Source: Pleurotus djamor
Lineage: Eukaryota; Basidiomycota; Agaricomycetes; Agaricales; Pleurotaceae
Length of the DNA stretch: 64,000 nt
NCBI GenBank assembly: GCA_029747585.1
Contig: JAPEVF010000165.1
Span: forward strand, 20,971-84,970
Reading direction: 5' to 3'
Shown here: one piece after another, positions 1 to 10,862 of the stretch
Numbering within the stretch: position 1 is the first letter of the stretch
How the letters are laid out: each line of letters opens with the position of its first letter
Position numbers and translations under genes: made by a program
Notes under the pieces: generated by a model
Told to the model about the DNA's origin: nothing
The model's database searches: none
What the model saw: only the letters and a program-made list of their open reading frames with translations

Positions 1-633
1 CTGAAATCCACATTTCTCGGAGGCCGATCCTGTATAATCACATCTGACTCTTATCATCTCCTCGAAACCAAAGCAACCCAGGAAACCAACATTTGGAGGT
101 TCGCGCATCGATGTTAAATTTTCGGGGATGAAACTTGAAACAGGAAGAAAGGCTCCGCGCAGCACTTTCCAGACGGTCAATCCGTGAAATGCTTTGCCGT
201 TGGACGTTCGTGGTAGCCGTCAACCACCCTCGTTGATTTCCCGAAACAATCGGTGCCGTGCTGAGCCTGTGCTGAGCCACGCCAAGACCAACGGAACTAA
301 TTTGGCTCTATTTACCTAAGGCGGATAGGAGACCAGGAGACACAGGAGCTTCCCTATGGTGCTTGGCCTCCGCCGCGTCTTGAACTGCGTAACATCAGGA
401 TGGTAGCCCGCTCCTCCAAAGAGTAAGATATCACGTTCTGAAACCAAGTAAGACTCAGAAAGCAGAACAGGGAGCTCCAATGTTGGAAGTACACATGGAC
501 CGTCGTCGTCGTGTGCGAGACTGCAAAAATTCACTTGGTAGAGTATACATGAAATCCTACGTACATAAAATAATGTCTCCAGCAGGAGAGATAAGCCAGA
601 AAAGGGACAGTTAGAGTCCAAATAAGACACACT
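1..633. other. No supported gene; 3' flank of the transcription factor
   Basis: Only short open frames without recognisable motifs occur here. The stretch lies downstream of the minus-strand transcription factor and probably holds its 3' UTR. No RNA gene or repeat was recognised. Confidence 0.4.
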
Positions 634-3600
634 TTAGAACCATGACATCCAGCTAGAACCGTCGCTCCAAGGTTGGTTCAAAGCACCAAAATCAAAGTTG
701 ATGCTGTCCACGACGGCCATTCTTGACGACGACGAAAATATCGGAGTCGTGCCGATTGTAGGCACCCCAGGTCCGTTCCCGGGCAAAACGCCATGGGCCA
801 AGGCGCTGTCATACAGATCTGGTAGTACGGGCGACATACTCATAGAAATCTTGGGAGGTGGACTCCATGAATGGCTGGGGGGACAATTGACGCTCGCTTG
901 TTGTGAGCATTGACAAGGCTTTCTTGTCGGGAAAAGAACAGCAGCCCGCTGATGAACTTCGGCGATACACTGCGAGAGCGATCTGTGCGCATTCGCAAAC
1001 GAGTCATGTGAGGGCTGATCAAGTTGATGGTGCTGTGGTTGTTGTTGCTGCTGTATGGCCACTTCCTGAGAGAATTCTTCAGACAGCGTGTGACGAAGGG
1101 CTAACGACGGCACATCTTCGCCCTCTGCCCAGCGTGTATAAATATGGTTTGCCTTGCCCACCAGCGTATTGAGGATCGGCTATAGATAAGAGAAAATCAC
1201 TCAGGTCTTCCCGCATTACGACATGCCGAAGACTTACAATCACTTGCATAGCTCGTGGGCACGTATCTTTGGCAGCTTCGAATAACACTCGTGCACGCTC
1301 CAGCTCCTGTAACGCCGCAGGAGAGAGGCACGTAAAGGGTGCCCTTGATACCAAAAGGCATAACGAAACCTGGATGTATTTAGCACCATCATTGATGATT
1401 CAATTGAATAGACATAACTCACAGCAGCGCTGAAAGCGTTCGACCAGAATGCCAATATTCTCGCTGTCAAAGTGGGTTCCCTCTTAAAGAGCGCTTCAAC
1501 AGTTGCAATCATCCTGGATGCACTCAGGAACACGGCGACCACAGACGGGGCATATGGATGTCGTCGGTTAAACGCTCTCTCCGGTCCGCTTAGAGCGCGT
1601 GTGAAGAATGTACGATGAAGTTGCAGAAGAACTGCAAGAACAAACGATGCGAGATCAAAAACCCATGCATCACTCCACTAGAATCAAAACTCACCAGCTT
1701 CCAACGCAGTGCTCAAACTTGCCTTTTGCATCATAAGTTGTCTTGACTGTGTTAANTCCGATCTCAACGGCGGAGGAACCGTAAAATCCCTGATCCGCTT
1801 GTCCAGCACAATTATCTGAGTGTAATCAAGAGCGGACGGTGGGCCAGAAATGACCTCAAGGACCGGAGACANACAGTGGATGTATGATGAGTGTTTCCAT
1901 TCTTGGACTATCANAAATCAGCATCATACGGACAATCAACTAGACATAAGGAGAAAGACATACAATAATGAAGACTCTCCGCGAGATCACGGCCTTCGTC
2001 GGGGATGTATGATGGGCGCTTGCAATCGACGTGGCTGAGNAACAGCGAGGGCGGACGACCCAACGACAGGGACTANNNNGGAAATCGCTGTCAGAAGNGN
2101 NAGATGGGCGAGCCGAAAGGAACNCCTACCAAGCGCGCATCAAGGTACATAAGCTCCCAGAATAGTGANCTCCTCTTTTCGACTTCCTCTGGAATCATTT
2201 TCGATTTGACGCCATCGCGGTCTAACATTCCCCGCATCAACGGGNAAGAAGCAACNAAACAGATGGACCGCGCATTTTCTCAGCATTCANGTCGGAAGGA
2301 TCAAGGGACTGTACCACTTACGAAGACCTATGCTCTGAGCCAACTTGGCTGTCAAGCCCATCAACCCAAAAGCGTACCCAGCGGCTTTCTTGCGGTCTGA
2401 AAATACCAGCAGGTACCATATCTCGTAGAAGAGCGCTATGATAGTGTCAATATTTGTTTCCTCCATGACAGGTATCTCGCAGAGTGCAGCGCGCGCGAGG
2501 TGATGGTATGTTTCCGCCTTTCGTTCCAAGGCACCCAAAACTTCGATCGGCGAGGGTGAACTTCCGGGAAGCGAGGAGGCATTGTATTCTGGTAAGGTCG
2601 TCTGACGAAGGTCGACTAGCGTGCCGACGGCGAGAATCATAAGCAACAGCGCAAGTCGTCGAGGACAAAGGTCAGCGACGGGCGAATTATACACATGATG
2701 AATGAGGTTCGGTAAGAACGTCTCACTCGGGTGCGGATTGTACCTTTCAAAGCAACTATTAGCCGATGGTAAAGAACGAGGAAGGAACGGGATACTAACT
2801 GCCAAAGAGCATTTTGCCTAGCCTGCTCCCAGAGCTGTTCCGCCTCGTGTCTGAGAGGAAGTTGAGTCCTAATATACTCTCTGACTCGATAGCTAGGCTC
2901 GGGAGACACATCTCCGCTGACGGGGAAGCTTTCACTGAGGCGTAAGATTTCTGACGGCATGGCTTTGTCGTTTGAAGCGTAATAAGGCGTCATTGAATCC
3001 GAGAACCGAGGTGGCGAGCTGTTCACTACCGTGTCTTCGTCCAGGCGGTCCGCTTCCATCTTTGTGGATACANCGGCTGAGTGGTGATCGTGGCCTCCGT
3101 CCGAGGGCGAGTCTGATGTGTGTCCAAGGTGCGATTCGTTGCTGCCATTGCCACCGCGCTGGGTGCCAGCGTAGAGCCCCATTGTGCTCTTGATGTTGAG
3201 AAGATCATTCGAAGTGAGGAGAGGGTGGGGCTCGGTGCTACATGTGGATTGCAAGGATTCTAACGCTTCTTCAAGCGAACGGATACGATCACTCATTTCA
3301 ATGATCTTTGTGTGTAGTTGCTCGGTGTTGGCGAGAATGAATCTGTATGGGACTGTAAGCCAAGGCTGGGTTAGACCTGGCCTGCCTTACCGAGTTCCCT
3401 TCCCAGAGACGAGCACACCTGTCAATCGCGAACGTAAATCACACTGCCTGTGATCCAGTGCTTATACGACTACTGTACCCACCTTCTGGACAAATTTCTG
3501 CGCATCCCCTCTTCTTGCATGATGCGCAGGGGAAAACACGATCACACTGGACAGGGTAGGCGTAAATGTGGTTGCATGGACGCGGCGGTAAAGGGAGACC

Positions 3601-3969
3601 CTTACCCTGAGTTTCAACCTGCATAAGCAAATATGAATNAGCCAACGACAAACTACACTCGTCATGGGTTTGCCCACCTCCGACATTCAGCGCAAGACAA
3701 CGGCGTCTGGGGAGTTCCTTGGACCTCAGGGAAGTNNCTGGCCGCTGGACAGGAAGACGCACCTTTTTGCCGCCCTTCTTAGCCACAATGCCGTCCGCAA
3801 TGAAAATATGGTCCAATTGCGGTTGTGGACAGGATGTCTCTTCAGGAACGTCCCTGCTACGAGGACCCCCACCCTTTCTCGGCCTCTTGGAAGGTCTTGT
3901 GTCGAACTCGCATGGATTTGCGTGCTCTAGTGAGACGGTGATGATGTTGTCGGAGACGGAAGGCGACAT
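634..3969 (-). CDS. Zn2Cys6 transcription factor with fungal_trans middle domain
   Basis: Nuclear transcription regulator of the fungal binuclear-cluster class. The start is the ATG at 3969; the first exon encodes a basic stretch (RPSKRPRKGG). The zinc cluster is split by two introns near 3555-3690. The spliced reading is SCAECRR, then LKLR, then CDRVFPCASCKKRGC, giving the CX2CX6C and CX5CX2CX6C spacing. A linker exon (3296 downwards) encodes a coiled-coil-like stretch (MSDRIRSLEEALESL). The fungal_trans domain follows (about 2800-1240), with features such as the APSVVAVFLSASRMIATVEALF stretch on the minus strand near 1530. The C-terminal exon has a Gln/His run and ends in WMSWF. Ambiguous bases between 1750 and 2290 hide several exon borders. 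The target genes cannot be read from the sequence. The family call is firm; the exon structure in the middle is not. Confidence 0.85.
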
Positions 3970-5530
3970 GGAGGATAATGGGGGAAGGGGGGGTGAGGTA
4001 ACGAGATGGAGATGGAGGCAATGCGTGGTATTCGGGAGGTAGAGTTTATGGGCAAGGGAATATTTTAACTATTGGGCTGAATGAACGTGACCTAGGGTGT
4101 GGGATAATCCTCGATTGCTCCATATCATATCAGCCACTGCCTTTTGCGGCCATCGTCCCTTGTGGTGCTGCGAAAAAGGCGGACTTTGCAGTAGGCTTGT
4201 CGGCGTCACCGTCTCCGAGGACATTCCGACTTCGCAGAACCAACACATAAGCTCAAGCATCGACGGTCTGCGCGACTGCAGGTCAATTGAAACTGACTTC
4301 ACGCCTGCCTCCCTGGTACCAGAAGGCGGTATAATCTCCGAGGAAACATATCAATTTACTCACACGAACCAACCAGACCATCACACGCCTGCCCCGATTG
4401 CCTGTGTTCCCCCTAATCCCTTGAAACTGGTGTCGACGGTGCTTTATCACCAATCAAGATCAGGTCCATGAAGCTTTCAGATGGTCTCATTAGTTGTTTT
4501 CAAGGTCTCAGCGGCACCACATACCACATGCAACCCTTCCAAGCGACGGCTGCGAGCCATAAAAACTATCTTCGGGAGCCGCACATTCATCTGCGATACC
4601 CTAATATCGATAGGTTATGATGGGTATTCGTTGTCAAATGGAGTAACCTAACGGCATAACGGAGTGCTCTAACGTCTGATGCCAGCGGGTCCTACCCCTG
4701 ATGAGCGTATTTATAGACTTGATCATCAATATGGAACATACCACAAAGATGGGTGAATGTGAGGATCAGCAGCGCTGTCACCGCCTGGATAAGGGATATG
4801 AATCATGCGCGCCGTGAACATTAAGTACTTGCCAAGCATACGAAACAATTGCAGTCTAGGACGATTCCACTCGTCGCCGATGGTGGACATGCATATGCAT
4901 AAGGCGGGTGATAGACTTGGACGGGTAGTTCAATTTATCTAAACGGAACTCGGCGTCTCACCAAGCATCATTAACCTGAGCCTTGTCAACGAATTAACTA
5001 GACGCACCGAATTGACCAGCGACCGTAGATGATGTGCTACGGGCGGCCACCCTGCGCTGAGAAGAGATGGTTTTCTAGCCAACGAGGAGGTAGGCTGTGC
5101 ATATACAGGACCGTAATGCCGTGTTCTTGCTCAGCTCGGATCAGAGGTCGCCCAGATTCGACCAATAAAAGCACAGAATGAGTCCACTGCAGCAACCCAG
5201 GAGACTAGATAAGTAGGGATTTAGGCGGACGAATCCTAGCAAGCCATGGCGATGGCCCTAAGCGCGTGGATTGCATTCACGGCCCAATGTTTCCGGTGAA
5301 GCTTCGAAGTACGAGAGTGCGATAGGAAACTTCGCGTAGACGGTTAGGACACCAAAAAGAACATCGTTGTGGTGAGAGAGCCGAGTTTCATCTTGGCGAC
5401 GCGTTCCCTTCTTGGCCCTCTCGTGTTAGGGGCCACATAAGCTCACGTGATCGTATACAACCCTGCCTCCCAAGTCGGCTGAAGAAAATCTTGGAGTTTG
5501 TTTGACCCACCATCCCGTCGTCATGGGCTC
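3970..5530. other. Long intergenic region without a recognised gene
   Basis: About 1.5 kb between the transcription factor start and the U6 gene. The open frames at 4069-4471 carry no recognisable motif. It probably contains the promoter of the transcription factor. I see no tRNA, repeat or transposon signature. Confidence 0.4.
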
Positions 5531-5556
5531 TTGTCCCCTTCGGGGTGACATACGAA

Positions 5557-5587
<31 letters not shown>

Positions 5588-5652
5588 GGCCCCTGCACAA
5601 GGATGACACGCTTTCCCGGAGTGGTAGACCTATGGGTCTCAATATTTATTTT
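5531..5652 (+). ncRNA. U6: U6 spliceosomal snRNA
   Basis: The catalytic core of U6 is read directly: TTGGAACGATACAGAGAAGA at 5561-5580, containing the ACAGAGA box, followed by TTAGCATGGCCCCTGC and AAGGATGACACGC, the segment that pairs with U4 and forms the AGC triad and the internal stem-loop. A 5' hairpin with a TTCG loop (5533-5549) precedes the core, as in other U6 RNAs. A T-rich run at 5643-5653 fits RNA polymerase III termination. No intron interrupts the core, unlike U6 genes of some other yeasts and basidiomycetes. No clear TATA box is seen about 25 bases upstream. The 5' and 3' ends are estimates within a few bases. Confidence 0.95.
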
Positions 5653-6779
5653 TCCATAGCCCCTTCCTTCACCTCGAAGCGAGAAGTTCTCCGAGGCACG
5701 GCAGGAATTGAAGACTTTCCTTTTGTATTTTTCATGCTCATGTGCAGTTGTTCCTCTTTGACCAACACTTCGCATGTGGGTAGCTACATCTACAACAGTA
5801 CTACCAACTACGACGAATGCTCTGGCCACCTTCCGCCTCTGTATTGATGGTATGTCCAATTGATTCATCAACTTGACCTGTGGATTTTGAACGGTGGTAG
5901 TAACAAGCCCGCCGTGTACTTTCAGACCCTCAGATCTCGCAGTGTGCACCAATCTCGACATATATGGCTACTTAGAAGACGGAAAATCCATCACTCACAC
6001 ACAACTCACACAGTCATAAGCCCNGCACCCACAATAGCATCCNTNCTCCTGATTTCCCAGCTACTTATNCTGACGCTGAATAATCGGACNGCAGCATATG
6101 GCGCCTTCGCNACTTATCTCAAAGCTTCGACATCCCGACGGCTATCATGTCTGGATTTTCTTGATTGCAAAGGGAGAAGCCTCTTTGAATGGNAGTGCGT
6201 GNAATCCGCAGCAATGAGGCTTTGTCATTCNCATGAANTCGGTCGAAGCTACCGACTGCTCTTCGGGTAGGGAGAACTCAACTCACGCAAGGTGGAGAAT
6301 TGAATTGAACACCNCCCCCAGNAACGAGGTTNNTCGTACCCCGTCACCGGCCGAAGNTAGNTTTGCANTNTGNNNNNNNTCACTTCATATGCAANCNNNG
6401 GTGGNGATATAGCCGGTATGCGTTCGACAATGCACAAAGTCTGATACCGCAATGACTCGTTCTAGAAAGNNNGCGAAAGNNTTAGCGAATGAATNTTAAT
6501 CGACAGATNGGAAGAATCAAGGAGGATGCACCCCAGAACGATCAGCAGAACCGTGTTGCCGCTGATCAACATCGAGCACGAGCACCAGTACGTGGGGCTA
6601 GGANGAANTGCGACCTGGGGAGACCCACTGTATATTTTGGTGAAGGGAAAGGTCACGTTAGGTAGGTACGAGTTGATAAGCGACTCTAAATCACTTTGTG
6701 TTGACAGTAAGTCACGGAAAACACGGTTGATCGCGAAGCGTACTCACAAGAATAAATATGACGGTCAGATTATACCCCT
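5653..6779. other. Ambiguous-base-rich region; possible membrane-protein exon on the minus strand
   Basis: Many N bases between 6020 and 6620 prevent reliable reading. On the minus strand, about 6700-6510, one frame gives a plausible exon ending in a hydrophobic segment (NTVLLIVLGCILL). A minus-strand ATG at 6782 overlaps the stop of the neighbouring small gene and is followed by a good donor (GTGAGT), but I could not find an acceptor that keeps the frame. I cannot name a product. Confidence 0.2.
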
Positions 6780-7305
6780 TCATCGTCGCTTCCCCTTTCC
6801 CCTCTTCTTCTGCGAAGTAACAGATTCCGGTAGCCATTCATTCACAGGCTCCTCTTTGACACTCGTTCGCGTAGGGGGCTCAGGCGTCGAAGCCGGCGAC
6901 CCCGACGTGGTGTTTTCATCTATCCCAAGTCGTCTGTTCTCCTCCGCTTTAGCTATCGCGGCAGTAATCTCTTCAGCAGAGACCTCTTCGCCTCTTCGCA
7001 GTCTTGCGGCGATTTCGGGAGTTATTTGGACTTTACGGACGTTCGTTTGGAAGCCTGGGGCTGCATCACAAGTCCNTGAGTGAGTTTTCTGGGANTAGAG
7101 AGAAGTTGGAAGGNATGCTTACCACCCCTCCCGATGCCATACTTCTTCAGTCTATACGCNAGATACCACTTCCGTGCGAAGTATCCGGAGACTAGTAGGA
7201 TTGAAGGTATTCTGAGAGGCTTAAGGTGACGGTGTAGAAGAGTAGATTGAAAACACACGTTATCCAGAGTAGTGAAGGATATTCGTCAACATTGTTGGCG
7301 GGCAT
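6780..7305 (-). CDS. Small single-pass membrane protein, conserved-looking, function unknown
   Basis: Three exons joined by two GT-AG introns give a protein of roughly 130 residues. Exon 1 starts at the ATG at 7305 (MPANNVDEYPSLLWIT). Exon 2 supplies the rest of one hydrophobic segment (IPSILLVSGYFARKWY) followed by a basic stretch (RLKKYGIGRG). Exon 3 encodes a soluble tail with ITPEIAARLRRGEEVSAEEI, then an acidic/Pro/Thr stretch, and ends in a lysine/arginine-rich tail (KKRGKGKRR). This suggests an N-terminal signal anchor with a cytosolic tail, for example in the ER or mitochondrial outer membrane. The spliced protein looks real, but I do not recognise its function. Confidence is high that it is coding and low for any role. 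Confidence 0.7.
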
Positions 7306-7753
7306 TGTCGATGTCGTACTGTAAGTCTGTGAGTTGGGATTACCATTCCGTTCTGGGACACGTTAGTCCCACGTGGCACGGAGTAGCTCCTTTGAAGCTC
7401 CTAAATATACTCTAGGAGACATGTTCATCCACTTGCCAGGTTCGAGGTATTCAGCTCTACCCAGCTCTTCCCGTTCAAGCTCAAGGTCTGGGTAGTTTGA
7501 ATCTTACTCTCATGGTCAAGAAGGCAACTGCAATGTATTATGACCGAGAACCCAAGCAAGCTACACGTACAGTTTTTGGGACACCCTCACGTTAGTAACA
7601 CTAGAAGTATATGTTTAGTTGCTCAACAACTATAACTGGAGCAGGAGGAGGGCGTATTGAAGGCTGGGGAGGCAGGCTGGATTGAGGGGGGACGGAAGCC
7701 GGAGGACAGGCATTCCGCCTTGCGAGATCACGCTTGGTCTTGTCAGACGCCCT
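7306..7753. other. Intergenic region, nothing recognised
   Basis: No long frame with recognisable content and no RNA gene seen. It probably holds the 5' flank of the small membrane protein gene and the 3' flank of the next minus-strand gene. Confidence 0.35.
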
Positions 7754-8395
7754 CTATGGGTGGCCATCATGGCACATAGATAAATCAAATATAAGCACAG
7801 GAGGTCGAGATGAGGAAACCGCAGAACGTACCAAAGCGGTGGTATAGAGAATTCTCGCATCGGCCTTGAGCGCCTTGGAAGCGCGGTAGCACTTTAATGA
7901 CCCCAGAAATCCTCTTGATTTTTCTTCGAGGTCATATAGATCGGTAGTGACCCTAAGGTTCAAGATGAGTATAACCAAGCAGTGAAGACTATGGTAAAGC
8001 CTGACTTGATGTGTAACCGATCGAGCGCCTGGTATTGCTTAGCCTCAAAACCGTTTTGAGAGAGGAAAGTCATCTCGACCATCGTTTGGTCAACCAAAGA
8101 TCGAACGGAGGATAGGCGAGCCTTAATGAGGATGCCTCCGTCTTTTAGAAGTTTTCGGCTAGTGAGAAACGTCTNGAAGCACGAGAAAGGTGATGGGCTT
8201 ACTGGACTTTCCATAGGCAGCGTTCGCGTATGAGTGGGATTCAAAGACAGTGTGGTTCAAATGATTGAAAGTTGGGTGCGTCTCCTGGACGTAAGCGGGC
8301 CCATGAAATGACACGGTTTGGGAGTTGTCTGTTGCGTGCAGAGTGGTAGGACCTAAGACACAACTCGAGATCGTGGTAGACACTCCCGGTGGCAT
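7754..8395 (-). CDS. Hypothetical protein, exon structure unresolved
   Basis: A minus-strand series of coding-like frames begins at the ATG at 8395 (MPPGVSTTISSCV) and runs through a frame with SRKLLKDGGILIKARLSS to an exon with EEKSRGFLGSLKCYRAS. A single N at 8175 sits exactly where the first frame must shift to join the second, so it may be a sequencing error there. I recognise no family. The protein has no clear signal peptide or membrane span. It may alternatively be a decayed gene. Confidence 0.35.
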
Positions 8396-8681
8396 GGGGG
8401 AAAGCGTAGGACGTGTTCTCTATTCAATGGGCAAGGGGGAGAAGGAACATAAATAAAGCCAGAATATGCAGCCAGCCGAAACAACACACATCATGTCGTT
8501 ATCGATAAAACAAAACATGGTGGAGAAAGGTGGTCGACGGGCACGTTCACGGCGTTCAACCGTTCGGACACGAAAGTGGTAATAACTGTGTTTGTCATTG
8601 TGGGTCCATGCTTTTTACAATGCCTACTTCCCAAATGCCCACCCAATTTCGCCCTCCCATTTCTCCTCGCGCATCCATGCT

Positions 8682-10004
8682 ATGATGGTGAACATGGATG
8701 AGGCATCATCCAAGCCTGAAGTACCGACCGACGACCTTCTGCCCTTTGAATGTTTCTGGCGCGATAACTACGATTGGTTCCTTTCGAGAGGCTATCAGCT
8801 CAGGTCCCGTTATAAACCAGATTGGATTCCTTCGTGGAGAGGAACTAAGAAGCTCTCATTTACTTGCCCTGATGGTGCAGTGCCGTTCGTAAGTCTCTCA
8901 GCCCACGCTACTAGCCCCCACTGAATTCTTTACAGCACCCGAGCGTTTTGGACGCACGTCGCTCAGACGGCGAACGCCTGATGCTCAAATGCATAGAGAA
9001 ATCTCTGCATCCCTACGAGGCCGAGATTGGACAGTATTTTTCATCCCCAGAACTGTTGCAAGACACCAACAATCATTGCGTTCCCATATACGAAGTTCTG
9101 CATCCACCAGGAGACGAGGAAATGCTTGTACTCGTCATGCCCCTTCTTCGACCTCACGACGATCCGCGCTTTGATACCACTGGCGAAGTCATTGAAATGC
9201 TCCATCAGGTATTCGAGGTAGGCGACTTTGACATTCCATTCGTCCATTCCTTGACCATATTCGTGAAGGGCCTTCAGTTTATGCACAAGCATCATGTTGC
9301 ACATCGGTACGGCACATGAACCTTACCGCGCTGCACCTACGGCTAAAAACCGTCTCAGAGACGTTGCACTTCTCAATGTAATGATGGACGCGAGGTCCCT
9401 GTACACCGAGGACTATCATCCTAGCCGCCCTAGCTATAGATTGGATATGAATGGCTTGGCTAGGCATTCTACCAGGACGCAGACACCTGTAAGATATTAC
9501 CTGACGGACTTTGGCCTTTCTCGCAGATATAAACCAGAAGACTTGCCAGTCCTGGAAGATGTCATAATTGGTGGAGATAGGACTGTTCCCGAATTCCAAA
9601 CCTCGGAGGCTTGCGATCCGTTTCCTTCAGATATATACACCCTAGGCAATATGATCAAAGAAGAATTTATTGAGGTGCGTTGCTCACTTATTCCCTGATG
9701 GTCGGCTGAGAAAGTTCTTTCTTTCTAGGGTTCTAAACTGATAAAACGCAAACGAGGATTTGATTTTTTGAAACCTCTGGTTGCCGACATGACACAATCT
9801 GACCCAACGAAACGCCCCACCATAGGCCAAGTCATCGAACGCTTCGAGGAGATTCGGAGCAAGCTTAGCACATGGACACTGCGCTCGCGAGTTATCGAGG
9901 TCAACGAATCGTATTTTTCAAAGGTGTATCGCGGTATCGGTCACTGGAAGCGGAAGTTCCTGTTCGTTCTTCGAAACGTTCCTCCCGTTCCACACCCTAC
10001 GTAA
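8682..10004 (+). CDS. Agaricomycete-type protein kinase-like protein
   Basis: Protein-kinase-fold protein of the kind expanded in mushrooms. The start is taken as the ATG at 8682 (MMVNMDEASS), because the upstream part of the open frame starts only at TTG. The N-terminal exon holds WRDNYDWFLSRGYQLRSRY. The next exon has the VAIK-like strand LMLKCIEK. An intron after 9306 splits the catalytic loop; splicing restores HRDVALLNVMMD, with catalytic Asp and metal-binding Asn. The activation segment begins LTDFGLSRRY, so DFG is intact. The C-lobe has DIYTLGNMIKEEF and the final helices DMTQSDPTKRPTI. No glycine-rich loop is obvious. Substrate unknown. It may be an active kinase, because Lys, HRD and DFG equivalents are all present. 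Confidence 0.8.
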
Positions 10005-10862
10005 TAGCGTTGTATTCCCGTCTTGTTTAGTTGCGGCTGGTCTCCGCGTTGTTTCTTGATTGCGTTGTCTTCGTACATAAGTCCCTGTGTTGTTTGCGGG
10101 TTCATTCAGTTCCTTGTACTTACTCCGTCGAGCTCATAGACAACACGGCAAGTACGTCAGAAGAGTAAGCTGAAGAGTAAGCTTCTAACACCCTTGACGT
10201 CCCTCGCCGAGGAAGCTGCCTGTGCCCCGGATCGGCGACTGAGTGGACGTGCGTGCGCGTGAGGGGTTCCGTCAAAACGTCCGAGGCGGAAAGCCTTACT
10301 TTCGAAGTTGCGGTGTCAAGATGAAGCGGTCTCGATGCAAAGCCATTATAAGAACGCAGCGGACTGGTCTTCATGTTCCCCCGCCAGCGACCTCGCTGTC
10401 CAAGTGGTGGTCGCCGCTATTGCATATCGCTCGGTAAACACGTGGATAGGGGTAACGAACGGTTTACCGGATACCGGAGGCTCCGGTTGCCTTATAATAA
10501 TTGCCAATCGACTTTTTGTCCTCTCCGACGACGACCTTGACCTCCTGCTCGCTGTCTCTGGTGTTGACTGCACCCCGATTCCTTCGCCCTTGCCATCTCC
10601 CTGCGTCTCCTTGAGAGGCTGATCCACGCGGACATCCGTTTCCCCGTCCGTTCATCCTGTTTTCGGTATTGCCAAGGTTCCTTTAGACTCTAGATCTTTT
10701 CGAGGTTAGAGAATACTCCCTATTTTCGCCATCTATATATCGTGAGTGTTTCATATCCTCTTTGTTTTCCCCACCTTCCCCACATCCCACTTTGTCTCGA
10801 ATTTGGGGCTTGCTGCAAACCCGTACTGCGCCTGCATTGATTCTGAGACATAACTTGCAAGT
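10005..10862. other. Intergenic region upstream of carnitine acetyltransferase
   Basis: Open frames on both strands (10120-10655) overlap each other and lack motifs, so I do not call a gene. The last 200 bases are pyrimidine-rich (for example near 10750-10795), as is usual for fungal core promoters, and fit the promoter of the gene starting at 10863. Confidence 0.4.

Noticed and set aside
7440..7460. tRNA-like B-box (GGTTCGAG)
   Set aside because: No cloverleaf can be formed around it and no matching A box is present.
10120..10655. Overlapping open frames on both strands
   Set aside because: No motif, no consistent splice signals, and frames on opposite strands cover each other; treated as promoter/intergenic sequence.
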